NCBI GenBank assembly: GCA_022577435.1
Contig: JAKOON010000006.1
Location: 3,937,001 to 4,001,000 of the forward strand
DNA: 64,000 bases
Source: Embiotoca jacksoni
Taxonomy: Eukaryota; Chordata; Actinopteri; Embiotocidae
Direction of reading: 5' to 3'
Position 1 is the stretch's first letter, and each line of letters begins with the position of its first letter. Below, one piece after another: positions 17,181 to 28,926 of this stretch. Made by a program: the position numbers and the translations under genes. The notes under the pieces are model-generated. The model worked only from the letters and a program-made list of their open reading frames with translations, was not told the DNA's origin and searched no databases.

Positions 17181-19929
17181 CTGCAGTCGATAAGTGGGTG
17201 ACATAAGTGTTAAAAGTAAAAGGAACAGTTCAACATTTTAAGAGATATGCTCATTCAGTGGCTTTTTACCAGGACCTAAATATGTACGTGAAACGGAGAA
17301 CTAAGAACTACGATGGTTCTCAGTTCCTGCACATACAAAAAAGAAGTACTTCCTCCAACGGTTCTTTGAACTATAAAAACGTTGCTCTGTAAGTATCTCA
17401 TGTAGCCGCGTGCATTGTTTGACCACAGACTGTCTGGGTTAATGCCGTGAAACGAACTGACGACTCTACTTGCTCTGAGACTCCATGAATCTACTGTGCA
17501 GCAGTGTTTTTATATCATAGTAATACTCTATTCCATTCCATTCACCATGATCACTCGGAGGTTGACGTCCTCAGCTTCCAGAGGGTAGGCGCTGGTACAC
17601 TGCAGGATGGTGAAGTTTTGGTTGTGCTCCTTCACCGTCTTGTAGACGTGACGCATCGTCTCCATGGACTGCATCCCGCTGGACACCACCATGGGACGTC
17701 CTGACACGCACGAGAAGGCAAAATTATGTCAAACACGGACAGAAAATTCCTTCTGTGCTCTCTGAGAGTCCCTGTCGTCCGTAATAACAAGGCAGACCAG
17801 AAAGGTTAAACCAGAACAGCAGTCAAACTGATGTTGTTGATGATGCTGAAATCTTTTAGGCTGTGGTGAACTCTTATTCAAATCTTTGACATTTCCATGT
17901 GTATGTTGAATTATTGCGATGAAAGCACTCTTCTTTTTATAATAGAAACCTACAATGAGTGAGAAACCACAGAAAGAAGAACAACAACTTCCATGTATAC
18001 TTTTTGCATTTCAGTGTCAAACGTTTGTCCAGTTACGCTGGCTCTCACCTTTCTTGGCAGTTTTCTCCAGGTAGGGGAAGTTGTTGGTGTCTCCAGAGCC
18101 CACTTTGAAGAAAGGCACATTGAGCTCATTGAGAAACTCCACCGCCATCTAAAAGACAGAAAAAGTTCTAGTTCAACTTCTCAGCCGATTAAACCCCACC
18201 CCCCCAAAAAAACAAACCTTGAACGAAAAAGTGTCAGTCTTACCTCATCCATCCCAGAGGCAGTGAAGAAGATCCCCACCTCCTTGGCATATTTCTGCAG
18301 TTCCCTGTACTGCTCGTGGCTGAACTCCAGGTGGCGCTTGTGCTCGCCGTACATTTTCCCCCAGGAGTGTTTGGAGGTGTACGGCCGCTCCAAAGCTCGC
18401 TTGTTGAATTTATTCTCCAATTCACTCTTCTGGAACTTGGCACAATCTGCACCACAGTCCTGTGGGAGAATATAAGAAAAAAAATATTTAAAGAATGGTC
18501 ATGCTTTATTCTAGGCTTGTCATAGTTTACGTTAATGTCCTACAAGACAACTCTCTATAGCCAACTTCATAAAACAGGAAACGATTTTTATTTTGTTACT
18601 ACTGACAACAGGAGACGCTGTTACATGTTTGTTTTTAATTCATAATTTTTTTTCTCTACAAGAGAACATGCAAATCACAATTAAAAGGAATGTTGCCAAA
18701 TCTAAATAAATGCTGAATGATGGGTTCAAATTTAAAAAAAAATTTCAATGTAATTCTTCAATAAATCCCAATCACTCAGAAGTGTGTCTTTATTTCCCTG
18801 AAACTGGTGCAAAGTTACAAAGCGCGTTGCAAGAATTTATTAAGAAACGAGATCCTTCAAAAATAAAGAATAAAGGGAGGAGTTTTCTGAAAAGATATTG
18901 CTTGTTTTTTCTGTTTATTATGTGCATGTGCAAATATTGATTTCATACCCACTGCTGCACAAAACCCAGGAAGAAACTAACTGACAGACCAGTAAAAGCC
19001 TCTGGTTTAAGAAACCCTGCCTCATGGTCGTTGTCCTGACTGATTTAACGAATTAGTGACAGAACCAACTGGTTACCACATACGATAATAATGACCTTGA
19101 TTAGTTTGTCGATTAATTGATCAGCTGTTCGGTCTTTAAAATGTCAGAAAATGGTGAAAAATGTCAGCCAGCGTTTCCAAAAGCTCTAACTGCAACCTAA
19201 AACGTCTTGTTTTGTCTCGACCAACAGTCCACAACCAAAAGATATTCAACTTATCATCATGGAGGACTGAAGGAAGCAGACAATATTCTCATTTAAATGC
19301 TGGAATTAGAAAATATTAGCAGATTTTCATTAAGTAAAAATGACTTGAAACGATTTAGTCATTATCAAAACAATTTCTGATAAATGTTACTTGATTGAGT
19401 AATTGTTGTATCTCAATTGAAGGCTGTCTCCTGTGGAGCTGAAGACTGCAACACACTTTAGTTTCAACTACTTCCGGTACATTTCTTTCTTACAGTTAAA
19501 TTTGATACAATATATTGTTATAATAAAGTATAATATACGTGTGTAGTCGTGTGGTTTTTGCGTGTTTTTAACGGTAATAAGATGAGATAATTTGCCTCGG
19601 ATGGCCAATGCATTCATAAATCTGTCAACATGGCTAAACACCTTTTTATAAAGTTCCTTCAGAGCTACAGTCGTAAAACCACATCAGATGGTATATCATT
19701 AATTCAAGCATTTCAGGTCATACAACAGACTGTCGTTAATGATTTACTCATGAATGGTTCAGAAGATAGTGTGGTGAGCAAGACATTAAAATGGTCAGTT
19801 TATAAATGGAATTGAGATGACAACATGTCCTGTGTTAATGTGTCGGCTGTTTAAGACAAAATCATTCAAAATAAACCAATACAGTTACGTGTGATTTTTT
19901 TCTTTCTTTTTTTAAATTTTTTTTTTTAT

Positions 19930-20061
19930 CTTTGCCATCTTGATCATTTTCTTGGCAATCTCAATGTCTCCCTGGTGGTTCTGTCCAATTTCGGCTATGA
20001 TGAAGCACGGATGGTTTCCTCCGATCATTCGACCGGGACACAGCTCGAATTTTAAAGGCAT
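19930..20061 (-). CDS. nans: nans-A exon 1 (D1) with mutated splice donor
   Basis: 44 codons, MPLKFELCPGR to KKMIKMAK, collinear with nans-B exon 1. At the exon end nans-B reads AAG|GTAAGT but this copy reads AAG|ATAAAA, in a poly-A-rich context. An in-frame upstream ATG at 20098-20100 adds MRLFLFFLTLAFK, a short hydrophobic leader-like stretch; translation from it is unproven. Confidence 0.85.
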
Positions 20062-21471
20062 TTTGAAGGCAAGAGTTAGAAAAAACAAAAAAAGACGCAA
20101 ATATTTAAAGCAATTAATAAGCAGAGAAACGGAGGGAAGATCGAGTGGTCAGATCTGACTGGAGAAGCTGACCGGAATGGTTTATGTGCTGCACAATCAG
20201 GATATTCAGGGACTTCCGGTTTTGTAGTGCAACGAAGCAGCCGGATTTCCTTTGAAAAAATAAAAGTATATAATTCTGCATCTGTTTGAAAGAGAAAATG
20301 GAAAGAAAGAAATCTTCTGGACTTTAAGAACAGGATGTATAAACACACAAAAAATGGAACTCACTTGAATTGAAACAAATCAAGATGCTTGGACATTTGT
20401 TTTCTAATAGTTTGCCTACTCAAATTTTGGATAAGTATAATCTTAAAACAAACTAAGCACTGTCTGACGAGTTTCTAGAAATAAAATACACATGAAATGT
20501 GAAAGTGTGATGACAGAATGCAGACGAACTGGAAATAGAAAGAAACAGGTGAGAGATTGCTTGTTGAGATCTATTAATAAAAGCTAGAAAACAGGGCTTT
20601 TTAAGATATCTTTTATTTATAAGATTATGATTTCAGAATCAGTGATCACTGTGAGAGGACCACATAGGACAGCAGTCAAAATAACAGACGTTATAGCTGC
20701 AATCCCAAAACCATTCAACAACAACATCCCCCGGAAATACAGTACATGGATGCAAACTCAGCCAACTTCACCAGCTGTTACATGAATGCATCTGCATTCT
20801 AACATACAAACGTTCATCTTGTTAAAGCCGTGCAAATGACACAGCAGCTATGCAACTCTTTCTGACATCTTATTTTAGAATATGTCATCGTAGGAATGCA
20901 GAGGGTGGGAAAATATGTCCGAGATAAAAATTAATGTTCGTTGAACTTAAAACCCAAAAACACGCACCTCAGGTCAGTTGGCGCCGCGGTCGTGGCAGCC
21001 TGTTGCAGCAGCTCCCCCTCGGGATGCTGCTGTAGTGAAAGAATTTCCCCTCGGGGATTAATAGAGTACAATAACATTTTTTTTAAAAATTTAAAAAATT
21101 TTAAAAATGTAAACTGTCAACACCACACCCTATAATTACAGGACAATGACATTTAAGGATAGGTCATGTTTGGTTCAGCACTCATTATCATGTGGAGTAA
21201 GTTCAGAACCCATCAAACCTGTTCACCCTCAGGGTAATCTACCTTTTGTTCTCCTCGTCTTTCTATTTACTCAGACTTATTCATCCGTTCATCTGTTTTC
21301 TTGCCTCCCACATCATTTACTGAATGTCTTTATGTTCACACACTGCAACACTGCCCATTTTCTATCTCCCTGCCTCTCTCTCTCACTCTCATGTTCTCAT
21401 TCCTTCTCTCTCCCTGTCATCTCCTCTATCGATCCGCCCGTGTCTCTCTCCCATCCTTTGTGGAGGATCCT
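20062..21471. other. Spacer between nans-A and nans-B (D1)
   Basis: About 1.4 kb holding the 5' flank of A and 3' flank of B, both read leftward. At about 20938-21080 lies a retroposon-like tail ending TTTCCCCTCGGGGATTAAT, the same kind of end as at 34220-34245. I see no gene. The equivalent in D2 is 53015-54425. Confidence 0.65.
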
Positions 21472-21657
21472 TTATGCTATCATGTTGTCCAAGATGCTGT
21501 CGTCGTCCTCCACATCGACTTTGAGCTTCTTGCCTACCAGCTGCTCCATTTTCTCCGGAGCAATGCCCTTTGGCTCACCAACCTTTACTGCAAACATATC
21601 CAGGGAGAGCACCGTGCCTTTAGGGATGGCCCCCTTGGCCACCACTGACTTGCCCAA
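21472..21657 (-). CDS. nans: nans-B exon 6 (D1): SAF / type III antifreeze-like domain
   Basis: 61 codons starting LGKSVVAKGAIPKGTVLSLD after a CTCCAG acceptor and ending at TAA (21472-21474). Landmarks shared with type III antifreeze proteins as I remember them are SVVA, an IP..T.L core, a Met in the next strand, GI.PE and LV. In the synthase this domain caps the neighbouring subunit's active site (family knowledge). Confidence 0.9.
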   Translation of the reverse strand: MGKSVVAKGAIPKGTVLSLDMFAVKVGEPKGIAPEKMEQLVGKKLKVDVEDDDSILDNMIA

Positions 21658-24600
21658 CTGGAGCAAAAAATGAAAAAAGGAGAAAGAAAGAAAATCACAG
21701 AAAGATTAATGAAATACGGCAGAGATGGAAAGAATAAGGAATATGGTTTGACATGTCTTTCAAATTGCGTATTACCAGCTTGTGAATCAGGCTTGCCATT
21801 CAAAAATTAGCTGTCCCTAAGTCTGAGCTCAAACTCTGGGCTAATTTTATTCAGAGTCACAGAATAAATTATACCACTGTTTTCAGTGGCCCCTTTAAAG
21901 TGGGTGGCTTTACTTCTAACTACTATATAGCACCGCATAAAGGTGATTAAGATGATGAAGAAAAACAGTTGCCTGACTTGTAATGCTTAATGAATCAAAC
22001 CAACCTTGTCGTGGCAGTTCTTCTCACACGGCAACATCTGCTTGAGAGATGATCCCATCGCCGTCTCCACCAGTCGGATTGTCCGGACCAGCTCTGCCAG
22101 CTCGCTGGGCTCCAGGGATGCCTCGTGGTCATTTCCCCTCCAGGTCTTATCCAGGGTCACATGACGTTCCACAACCTTCGCTCCCATCGCCACGGCAGCC
22201 ACAGTGATGTGGATCCCCTGCTCGTGTCCAGAGTATCCGATGGGAACATCTGGGAATTCCTTCTGGTATTTCTTAAGGAAACGAGAGAAAAAGTATAAAT
22301 CTAATGGTCACAATTTATGTTGGTCATTATCTATTTGATCTATTAAAATATTATTGCAGTGAAGCTTTGATTTATAAACTGAGCTAATTCACCTAATTGC
22401 AAGTGAGTAACTGTGGGGAAGTTAACTTGGAGGGTTGTCTGAGATACCGTGACAAAAAATAAAAGCAGCCATGTCTTGTGATCAATTTTCATTCCAAAAT
22501 CCACATACATATAAAGGCACAACCACAAGATGTTTCACTTTCTAAACCATTCTGTTGGCTGAAATCCATGTACAGTGAGCACACAGTATTATTACTGTCA
22601 CATGACAGCCACTGGGTTTAAAGGCAGGTAATAGTCAAGCTTGTTTAAAGTCTTGAGTTTGAATATAAACAAAATAGAATTTCAAATATAAGAACGTGAA
22701 TGTAATGTAAAAACATGCCCACACCTGGTTATAGTTGATCTTAATATATATTTAATTAAATAAGTATTTTCAGTTTGACCACCAGAATTCTAAATCGGAA
22801 TTTAACGAATGACAAAATAATGAATCATGGAAAAATGATTGACTTTTATGAGAGAAGTTTATGCTTTTTGAATGGATATCTATTGGAGCCGGAGTTTCTT
22901 TTGAAACCAGCCCCTGAACCAACCACCATCAAAGGACTTAAATGCACTTCTGCACTGGCTTAACTTTTTAGGCTGGAGCCTACATCATTTTTATGGACAG
23001 TCTATTGGAAGAGCCCAGACTCAATGGTCCCCGTTCAGAAGGCCACTTAGGAATCTGGAAGGATGCACTTCTTCTATTCACTGATCTTACCTTTATCACG
23101 TTGAGGTTGACTTCTTTAGGGTCCAAAGGATAGGCGCTAGTGCACTGCAGCAAAGTGAAGTTCGGATTGTGTCTCTTTACTGTCTCGTAGACCCGACGTA
23201 TCGTCTCCATGGACTGCATTCCAGTGGACACCACCATGGGACGTCCTGACCAAGATCGATGGTACAAAGACAAAGAGAGAGGAAGATATGGCTTGTGTCT
23301 GATGATTGTGAAAGAAAACTCTTTAATGTTTGTCATTTATGAATCAATGCTAATGATTCACTCATTTACACATTAATTCATTAGAAACTAAATGCTTATT
23401 TAGTATAGTTTAACCTTTGTTCTAGAAGTATTACTATTGTCCCAGTCAAAAATGTGCACACTGAACAAATGTTTTTGAAGAGTGTGAAAGCAATTCCACT
23501 TTATTGCAACTTCTGTAGCTTAGCTGATTATTAGTTTTGTTGCTGACATACTAAAATATAAAATTATCATAGGAAGACAGCATTCTTATTTTTAAGGATA
23601 AATCAACACACAAACACACTTCTTCTAACATGCACATGGATTTGGCTCTTACAAAGAATTTCTAGGTTTAAAGTGGGGTTTTTATTTTCCTGCGATAACA
23701 ATGATTTGTTTACTTTCGACATTTTTTTGTGACGTGTCATTGTGATGTGAGGAAGCAAACTCAAATGCTTCTCTGCAAAGCAAACAATGAGCTTCTCAGA
23801 TTAACAGTTTGTATTGTGAAATCATCGTGAACAAAACAGTCACATTCAGGTTCACTTATTGTATTATTGTCCTTTGGGACTTCACAAAGCTTCATGAGGT
23901 TGAATTCCACTTTACATTAAGTAAAATGTTGCTTCATCCACATTACCAAGAGATACAGAAAGTTCACACATTTTATAAAATAAAAAAGAATGCTCTGGTT
24001 TTTTAGTATTTTAGTACATATTTAGTTACTAGAACTACTTTCTGCTGAAGAAATAGTCCCTATTTCTACTGCCTGCAGTGCACTCTGAGACCCGACCTCA
24101 CTGGACAAGGGCTCTCACTCCTCATAAATCCCAATACAATTATGCTTGTATAGTCGTACCTTTGTTACGCATAGCTTCATCAACCCCACAAACATCTGTT
24201 TCTGCTTTACAAGACTATAAATCTCTTAGTACAGCTTTTCAACAATCAAAACTCAGAACCTGAATCGGAGGCATGGTCATTACTTTTATTTGGCAGCCAT
24301 TCAGTCCTGCCCACTTTTTAACTGTCAAATGTCGTCCCAATCAGAGATGAAGAGATAAGTCTTGAACATTTGAATCTGTTGCACTTGTGACCACACCCAT
24401 TCGTTTTCCAGTCAATGGTGGTAAGGAATACAATACACTGTACGGATATAAAATCTACTTTTCAAACAGGAGCAGACAAAAGGACACATTGGATGGATTT
24501 ACTTTTCACTATAGACTTCAAAAGGATGACAAATCCAGTATTCTCCAGGACAAAGAAAACCCTCAAATGTTTTTCTCTTCCATAACCTGTGAAGTCAGTT

Positions 24601-25680
24601 CAGGAAGAGTTTTTTTTTTATTTTTATTTTTTTTTATTTTACATGCTTCATAGCCTCATACCTTTTTTGGCTGTTTTCTCCAAATATGGGAAGTTGTTGG
24701 CATCGCAGGAGGCAACTTTGAAGAAAGGCACGTCCAGCTCATGAAGGAAGTCCACAGCCATCTGTGGAACTCAAAAGTATTTAGTACCGTATGTCCTTTG
24801 TAAAGTATTTCAGCGTTCCACATAAAACAATATCTGTGACATGTATGGTACTGTTACATGTGTTGTGGTAATTCAACTATTACCTCAAATTAACTGAAAC
24901 ATCTGCAGGTTCAGTAAGAATAATTTTTGTTTGTTCTTGCCACTTGTGTTTTTTTTTTTTTTTTATTATAAGGAATATAGTAATATCAAGAACAGCCAGT
25001 GAAGTGTTTCATATTCTTCTACTTTAAAGTGTAGTTAAATGAGGCTCTTGCTTGGGCTGCACAGCAACATTTGTGTTTCCTTTACCTCATCCATGCCCGA
25101 GGCAGTGAGGAAGATGCCAACCTCTGCTGCATACTTTTTCAGTATCTTGTACTGATCATGACTGAACTCCAAGTGACGCTTGTGATCGCCGTAAGTTGCC
25201 CCCCACGAGTGCTTTGAATTGTAGGGCCGTTCCAAGGCTCGCTTGCTGAATTTGCACTCTAACTCACTTTTCTGGAATTTGGCACAATCGGCACCGCAGT
25301 CCTGAGATGACAGACGAAGAGAAGGGAAGAGAAGAGAAGAGAAGAGAAGGGAAGGGAAGGGAAGGGAAGGGAAGAGAAGAGAAGAGAAGAGAAGAGAAGA
25401 GAAGAGAAGAGAAGAGAAGAGAAGAGAAGAGAAGAGAAGAGAAGAGAAGAGAAGAGAAGAGAAGAGAAGAGTTATTTTCACAGTTTAAAGCATCTTCTTT
25501 TTTTTTTATTGCCTTCCTCATAGATACAGTTTCACCTTTTTAACTTACCTTTGCCATCTTGATCATTTTCTTGGCAATCTCAATGTCCCCCTGGTGGTTC
25601 TGTCCAATTTCAGCAATGATGAAGCACGGATGGGAATCCCCGATCATTCTACCGGGACACAGTTCAAATTGCAGAGGCAT
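21472..25680 (-). CDS. nans: nans copy B in D1: sialic acid synthase, complete
   Basis: Cytosolic N-acetylneuraminate-9-phosphate synthase, the committed condensation step to sialic acid (family knowledge). Six exons: 25549-25680, 25086-25301, 24662-24761, 23091-23245, 22005-22271 and 21472-21657, all with GT-AG borders. They give 351 codons, close to the ~359 of mammals. Residues 1-290 form the NeuB TIM-barrel part: FIIAEIGQNHQG near 20-31, SGMDE at 112-116, GMQSME at 158-163, LQCTSAYPLDP in exon 4, GYSGHEQG at 213-220, ERHVTLDKTW at 236-245. Exon 6 (291-351) is the SAF/antifreeze-like domain. The C terminus stops at ..DNMIA, slightly shorter than the mammalian end. It differs from the D2 copy at two residues: R166 (H in D2) and R246 (K in D2). 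The ATG matches the family start. Confidence 0.92.
25319..25470. repeat. GAAGA pentanucleotide array in nans-B intron 1 (D1)
   Basis: About 150 bp of AGAAG units with a few GGGAA variants, immediately upstream (in transcript sense) of the exon 2 acceptor, so on the transcript it is a TCTTC polypyrimidine run. The D2 counterpart (58286-58337) is about 98 bp shorter. Phe-Ser-Ser-Leu-Leu and Arg-Glu-Glu-Lys open frames across it are artefacts. Confidence 0.95.
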
Positions 25681-27479
25681 GCTGGTGATGTTGGAGGTGA
25701 AGTGACTTGGCAGATGAGAGATGTCAAATTAGGTGAGCTTCCTTCAGGTAACCAAGTGAAGAGGAATTGTCATACGATGCATTTCCCTTTTTATCTAGTC
25801 CTGGAGTCCCGCCCTCACAGCCTCTAAATTTACACGTAATGCAAATTCCAGGTACACACACGAGCACATATCTTTCTATCTTTGTGAGGACACTCATGGA
25901 CGATGGATTTCTTGGCCTTTTACCCCAAATCTTGACTTTAATCTGATTCTAATTTGAACACTAACACCATGTTTTAATTGAGATATTAGAAGCTGGATAA
26001 AAAAAACAAAAAAAACAAACGTTTTTTCGTAATCTTTCAAAACTATTTTCATGGTTAAATGTTTGTCGTTGCCAGTATTTGTTTTTAATGAACATCCAAC
26101 TTTTTAATTGCTGCTCATTAAAAGAAAAGTAATATGTTGAGTATTTTTGTCCATTTTTAAGAACTAAAATCCTTTTACATTTGATTTCATGTGCATGGGC
26201 TTTGTTTATTTAGATTGTTGATTGAAGAGTTTGTGGCTCAGTCACGGAGCTTAAGTGTTGTCAGGGTGGCTAGCCTAGATCAACATCCACTCTCATGTCC
26301 ACATATGACACGTCCTCTGTTGCCCTGACAAGACAAGAGAGGTTGGAGTGAAAATACTTAGTAGCATACGAAAAAAATAAATGAGTCATGTTGCCCAATA
26401 AACGTTGGAGCATTTTAATGTCGAAGGGTTTACATTGGGTAATAAGACATTTCTAATGATCAGATGAGCATCATGTCAAGAAGCTGCTCCTGTTTCTTGT
26501 TTAACCCCTTTAACCCTTTTTAATAGTCAATGATCTTTATTTTATAGTTTGCTGGAGATTCTGATATTTCCTAAGAAAACAAATATGTCAGGTTCTGGAA
26601 AATGTGTATTAATCAATGCATGAAACATCTGGAATATTTTTTTTACAAACAAAATAGACTGTAGGTTTGATTGGGTCATACATCTAATCACTTCCAAACC
26701 GAAACTTGATGGAAATTTATCGGGAAAAACTGGGATTTATATTTCTGCGCTGACAAAATATAATTTTTCATGATCCAAATAAAATCAGAAAAGATAGTAA
26801 GAAATGTACAGAGTATAATTTCTATGCAGATATATAAAATCATCAGACAGGTCGTGTCCTCAACATGTATTCGAATAGTCACATGTCACCGACACCCACA
26901 TGGGCACTGAATTATCCTTTCATATCTTGAGATCTAGCTCAAAACACGTCAGCAAGAGGAATATGAATCATTAACTTGAGGTAAGCTGATCATCTGCCGC
27001 CACTATCAACACCGGCATGCTAACCAGATGGAGGTGCAGATAATAAAGGTTTGTTTACCTACATTATTTACATATTTTCAAATCAGTATTTGCAGAGCTG
27101 AAGGATGAGCAGAAACAGACAGGACTATAATCACTCTTTGTTTCCCCAGATGCTGAAATAGAGAACCGCAGGCATTTCAAATAATTTTGCTGGAAAGATT
27201 TAAACAAAGAAATGTGCCTGGAATCGTTCAACCGATTCTGCTGTAAGAGACGTGTCGTCTTTTCAAACAGAATGTCAAACGTCCGCAGGGTTCCACTTAT
27301 CTTGACAGTAATGATGAACATAAAGCTGTTATGATTACACCAACAAGCATCTAAAAGGCAACACAAATGATGAGACTTCTGCATTTATTTTAGGAATGTC
27401 AGCAGCTCAGAAAGGATTCAGTCATCAATCAGCATGACACCAGGTAGCCAAAATGTTGGGCCACCCCTCCCTTTCCAGA
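25681..27479. other. 5' flank of nans-B and shared right flank (D1)
   Basis: Presumed promoter side of nans-B, without a clear TATA box. Positions 26510-27091 recur in block M (45437-45744 and 47501-47779), interrupted there by a Tc1 element. Positions 26192-27047 are missing from D2. Confidence 0.7.
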
Positions 27480-27481
27480 TA

Positions 27482-28926
27482 CAGTGCATCCGGAAAGTAT
27501 TCACAGCGCTTCACTTTTTACACATTTTGTTATGTTACAGCCTTATTCCAAAATGGATTAAATTCATTTTTTTCCTCAAAATTCCACACGCAATACCCCA
27601 TAATGACAAAGTGAAAATAGTTTGTTGAAAATTTTTGCAAATCTATTCAAAATAAAGAATGAAAATATAACACGTACATAAGTATTCACAGCCTTTGCTC
27701 AATACTTTGTTGAAGCACCTTTGGCAGAAATTACAGCCTCAAGTCTTTTTGAGTATGATGCTATAAGCTTGGCACACCTATTCTTGGGCAGTTTCTCCCA
27801 TTCTTCTTTGCAGGACCTCTCAAGCTCCATCAGGTTGGATGGGGAGCATCGGTGCACAGCCATTTTCAGATCTCTCCAGAGATGCTCAATGGGGTTCAAG
27901 TCTGGGCTCTGCCTGGGCCTCTCAAAGACATTCACAGAGTTGTCCCGAAGCCACTCCTTTGTTATCTTGGCTGTGTGCTTCGGGTCGTTGTCCTGTTGGA
28001 AGATGAACCTTCGCCCCAGTTTGAGGTTCAGAGCGCTCTGGAGAACGTTTTCATCAAGGATGTCTCTGTACAGTGCTGCATTCATCTTTCCCTCCATCCT
28101 GACTAGTCTCCCAGTTCCTGCTGCTGAAAAACATCCCCACAGCATGATGCTGCCACCACCATGCTTCACCGTAGAGATGGTGTTGGCCAGGCGATGAGCG
28201 GTGCCTGGTTTCCTCCAAACATGACGCTTGGCATTCAGGCCAAAGAGTTCAATCTTTGTTTCATCAGACCAGAGAATTTAGTTTCTCATGGTCTGACAGT
28301 CCTTCAGGTGCCTTTTGGTAAACTCCAGGTGGGCTGTCATGAGCCTTTTATTGAGGAGTGGCTTCCGTCTGGCTACTCTACCATACAGGCCTGCTTGGTG
28401 GAGTGCTGCAGAGATGGTTGTCCTTCTGGAAGGTTCTCCTCTCTTCACAGAGCAACGTTGGAGCTCTGTCAGAGTAACCATCGGGTTCTTGGTCACCTCC
28501 CTGACTAAGGCCCTTCTCCCCCGATCACTCAGTTTGGCCGGGCGGCCGACTCTAGGAAGAGTCCTGGTGGTTCCAAACTTCTTCCGCTTAAGGATGATGG
28601 AGGCCACTGTGCTCATTTGGACCTGCAATGCTGCAGACATTTTTCTGTTCCCTTCCCCAGATCTGTGCCTCGATACAATCCTGTCTCGGAGGTCTACAGA
28701 CAATTCTTTGGACTTCATGGCTTGGTTTGTGCTTTGACATGCACTGTCAACTGTGGGACCTTATATAGATGGTGTGTGTCTTTCCAAATCATGTCCAATC
28801 AACTGAATTTACCACAGGTGGACTCCAATCAAGTTGTAGAAACATCTCAAGGATGATCAGTGGAAACAGGATGCACCTGAGCTCAATTTTGAGTGAATGG
28901 CAAAGGCTGTGAATACTTATTTACAT
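27482..28926 (-). mobile_element. Tc1-like DNA transposon, copy 1 (defective)
   Basis: One inverted-repeat end begins CAGTGCATCCGGAAAGTA just inside a TA (27480-27481). The other end is lost after GGCTGTGAATACTTAT. The transposase is on the minus strand: N-terminal part with paired-type DNA-binding region (28278-28718) and catalytic part (27699-28277). DD34E residues are visible in WSDET, QQDNDPKHT and PDLNPIEHLW. A TAA in frame just before ILWSDET (about 28276) interrupts it. The same stop occurs in the other two copies. Confidence 0.93.

Larger units (their letters stand above)
16959..20061 (-). pseudogene. nans: nans copy A in D1: sialic acid synthase, truncated and splice-defective
   Basis: N-acetylneuraminate-9-phosphate synthase condenses ManNAc-6-phosphate with phosphoenolpyruvate in the cytosol (family knowledge). 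Exons on the minus strand: 19930-20061, 18244-18459, 18049-18148, 17546-17700 and 16959-17180. Together they would give 274 codons against about 359 in mammals. The frame is open throughout and hallmarks are present: FIIAEIGQNHQGD in exon 1, SGMDE in exon 2, VGSGDTNNFP in exon 3, GMQSME and LQCTSAYPL in exon 4, GYSGHESG and ERHITLDKTWKGSDH in exon 5. Two lesions: the exon 1 donor reads ATAAAA instead of GTAAGT, and exon 5 loses homology after LVEKA and ends K-Y-stop. Exon 6, the SAF domain, is absent. I call it a pseudogene; a shortened, alternatively spliced product cannot be excluded. Confidence 0.82.
14690..28926. repeat. Duplicated block D1 (nans A+B cassette plus right flank)
   Basis: Near-identical to 47780-60660 by direct reading, apart from indels. 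The left limit is the shared start at CTGAACTAAATCAGCG (14688 onward). The right limit is where the Tc1 element in the shared flank stops matching. Differences from D2: D1 keeps 14900-15893 and 26192-27047, which D2 lacks. D2 keeps about 1.7 kb between a LINE tail and the shared sequence that D1 lacks at 16178. D1 also keeps nans-A exons 4-5. Confidence 0.9.

Noticed and set aside
16959..20061. Functional short sialic acid synthase from copy A
   Set aside because: Donor of exon 1 destroyed and the C-terminal domain absent; kept as a pseudogene call with the caveat that a transcript could exist.
21146..21673. 175-codon plus-strand frame (also at 54100-54627)
   Set aside because: Antisense shadow of nans-B exon 6 and its 3' flank; no motif of its own.
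22775..22963. Small plus-strand frame MTTRILNRNL.. repeated at 41574-41762
   Set aside because: Within a nans-B intron and repeated only because the block is duplicated; the segment looks like a dispersed repeat and shows no protein motif.
25035..25543. Long Phe-Ser-Ser-Leu-Leu and Arg-Glu-Glu-Lys frames
   Set aside because: Translations of the GAAGA array; only the part inside 25086-25301 is real (nans-B exon 2).
27721..28197. 158-codon frame antisense to the Tc1 transposase (also 46659-47135 and 59729-60202)
   Set aside because: Opposite-strand shadow of the conserved DDE region.
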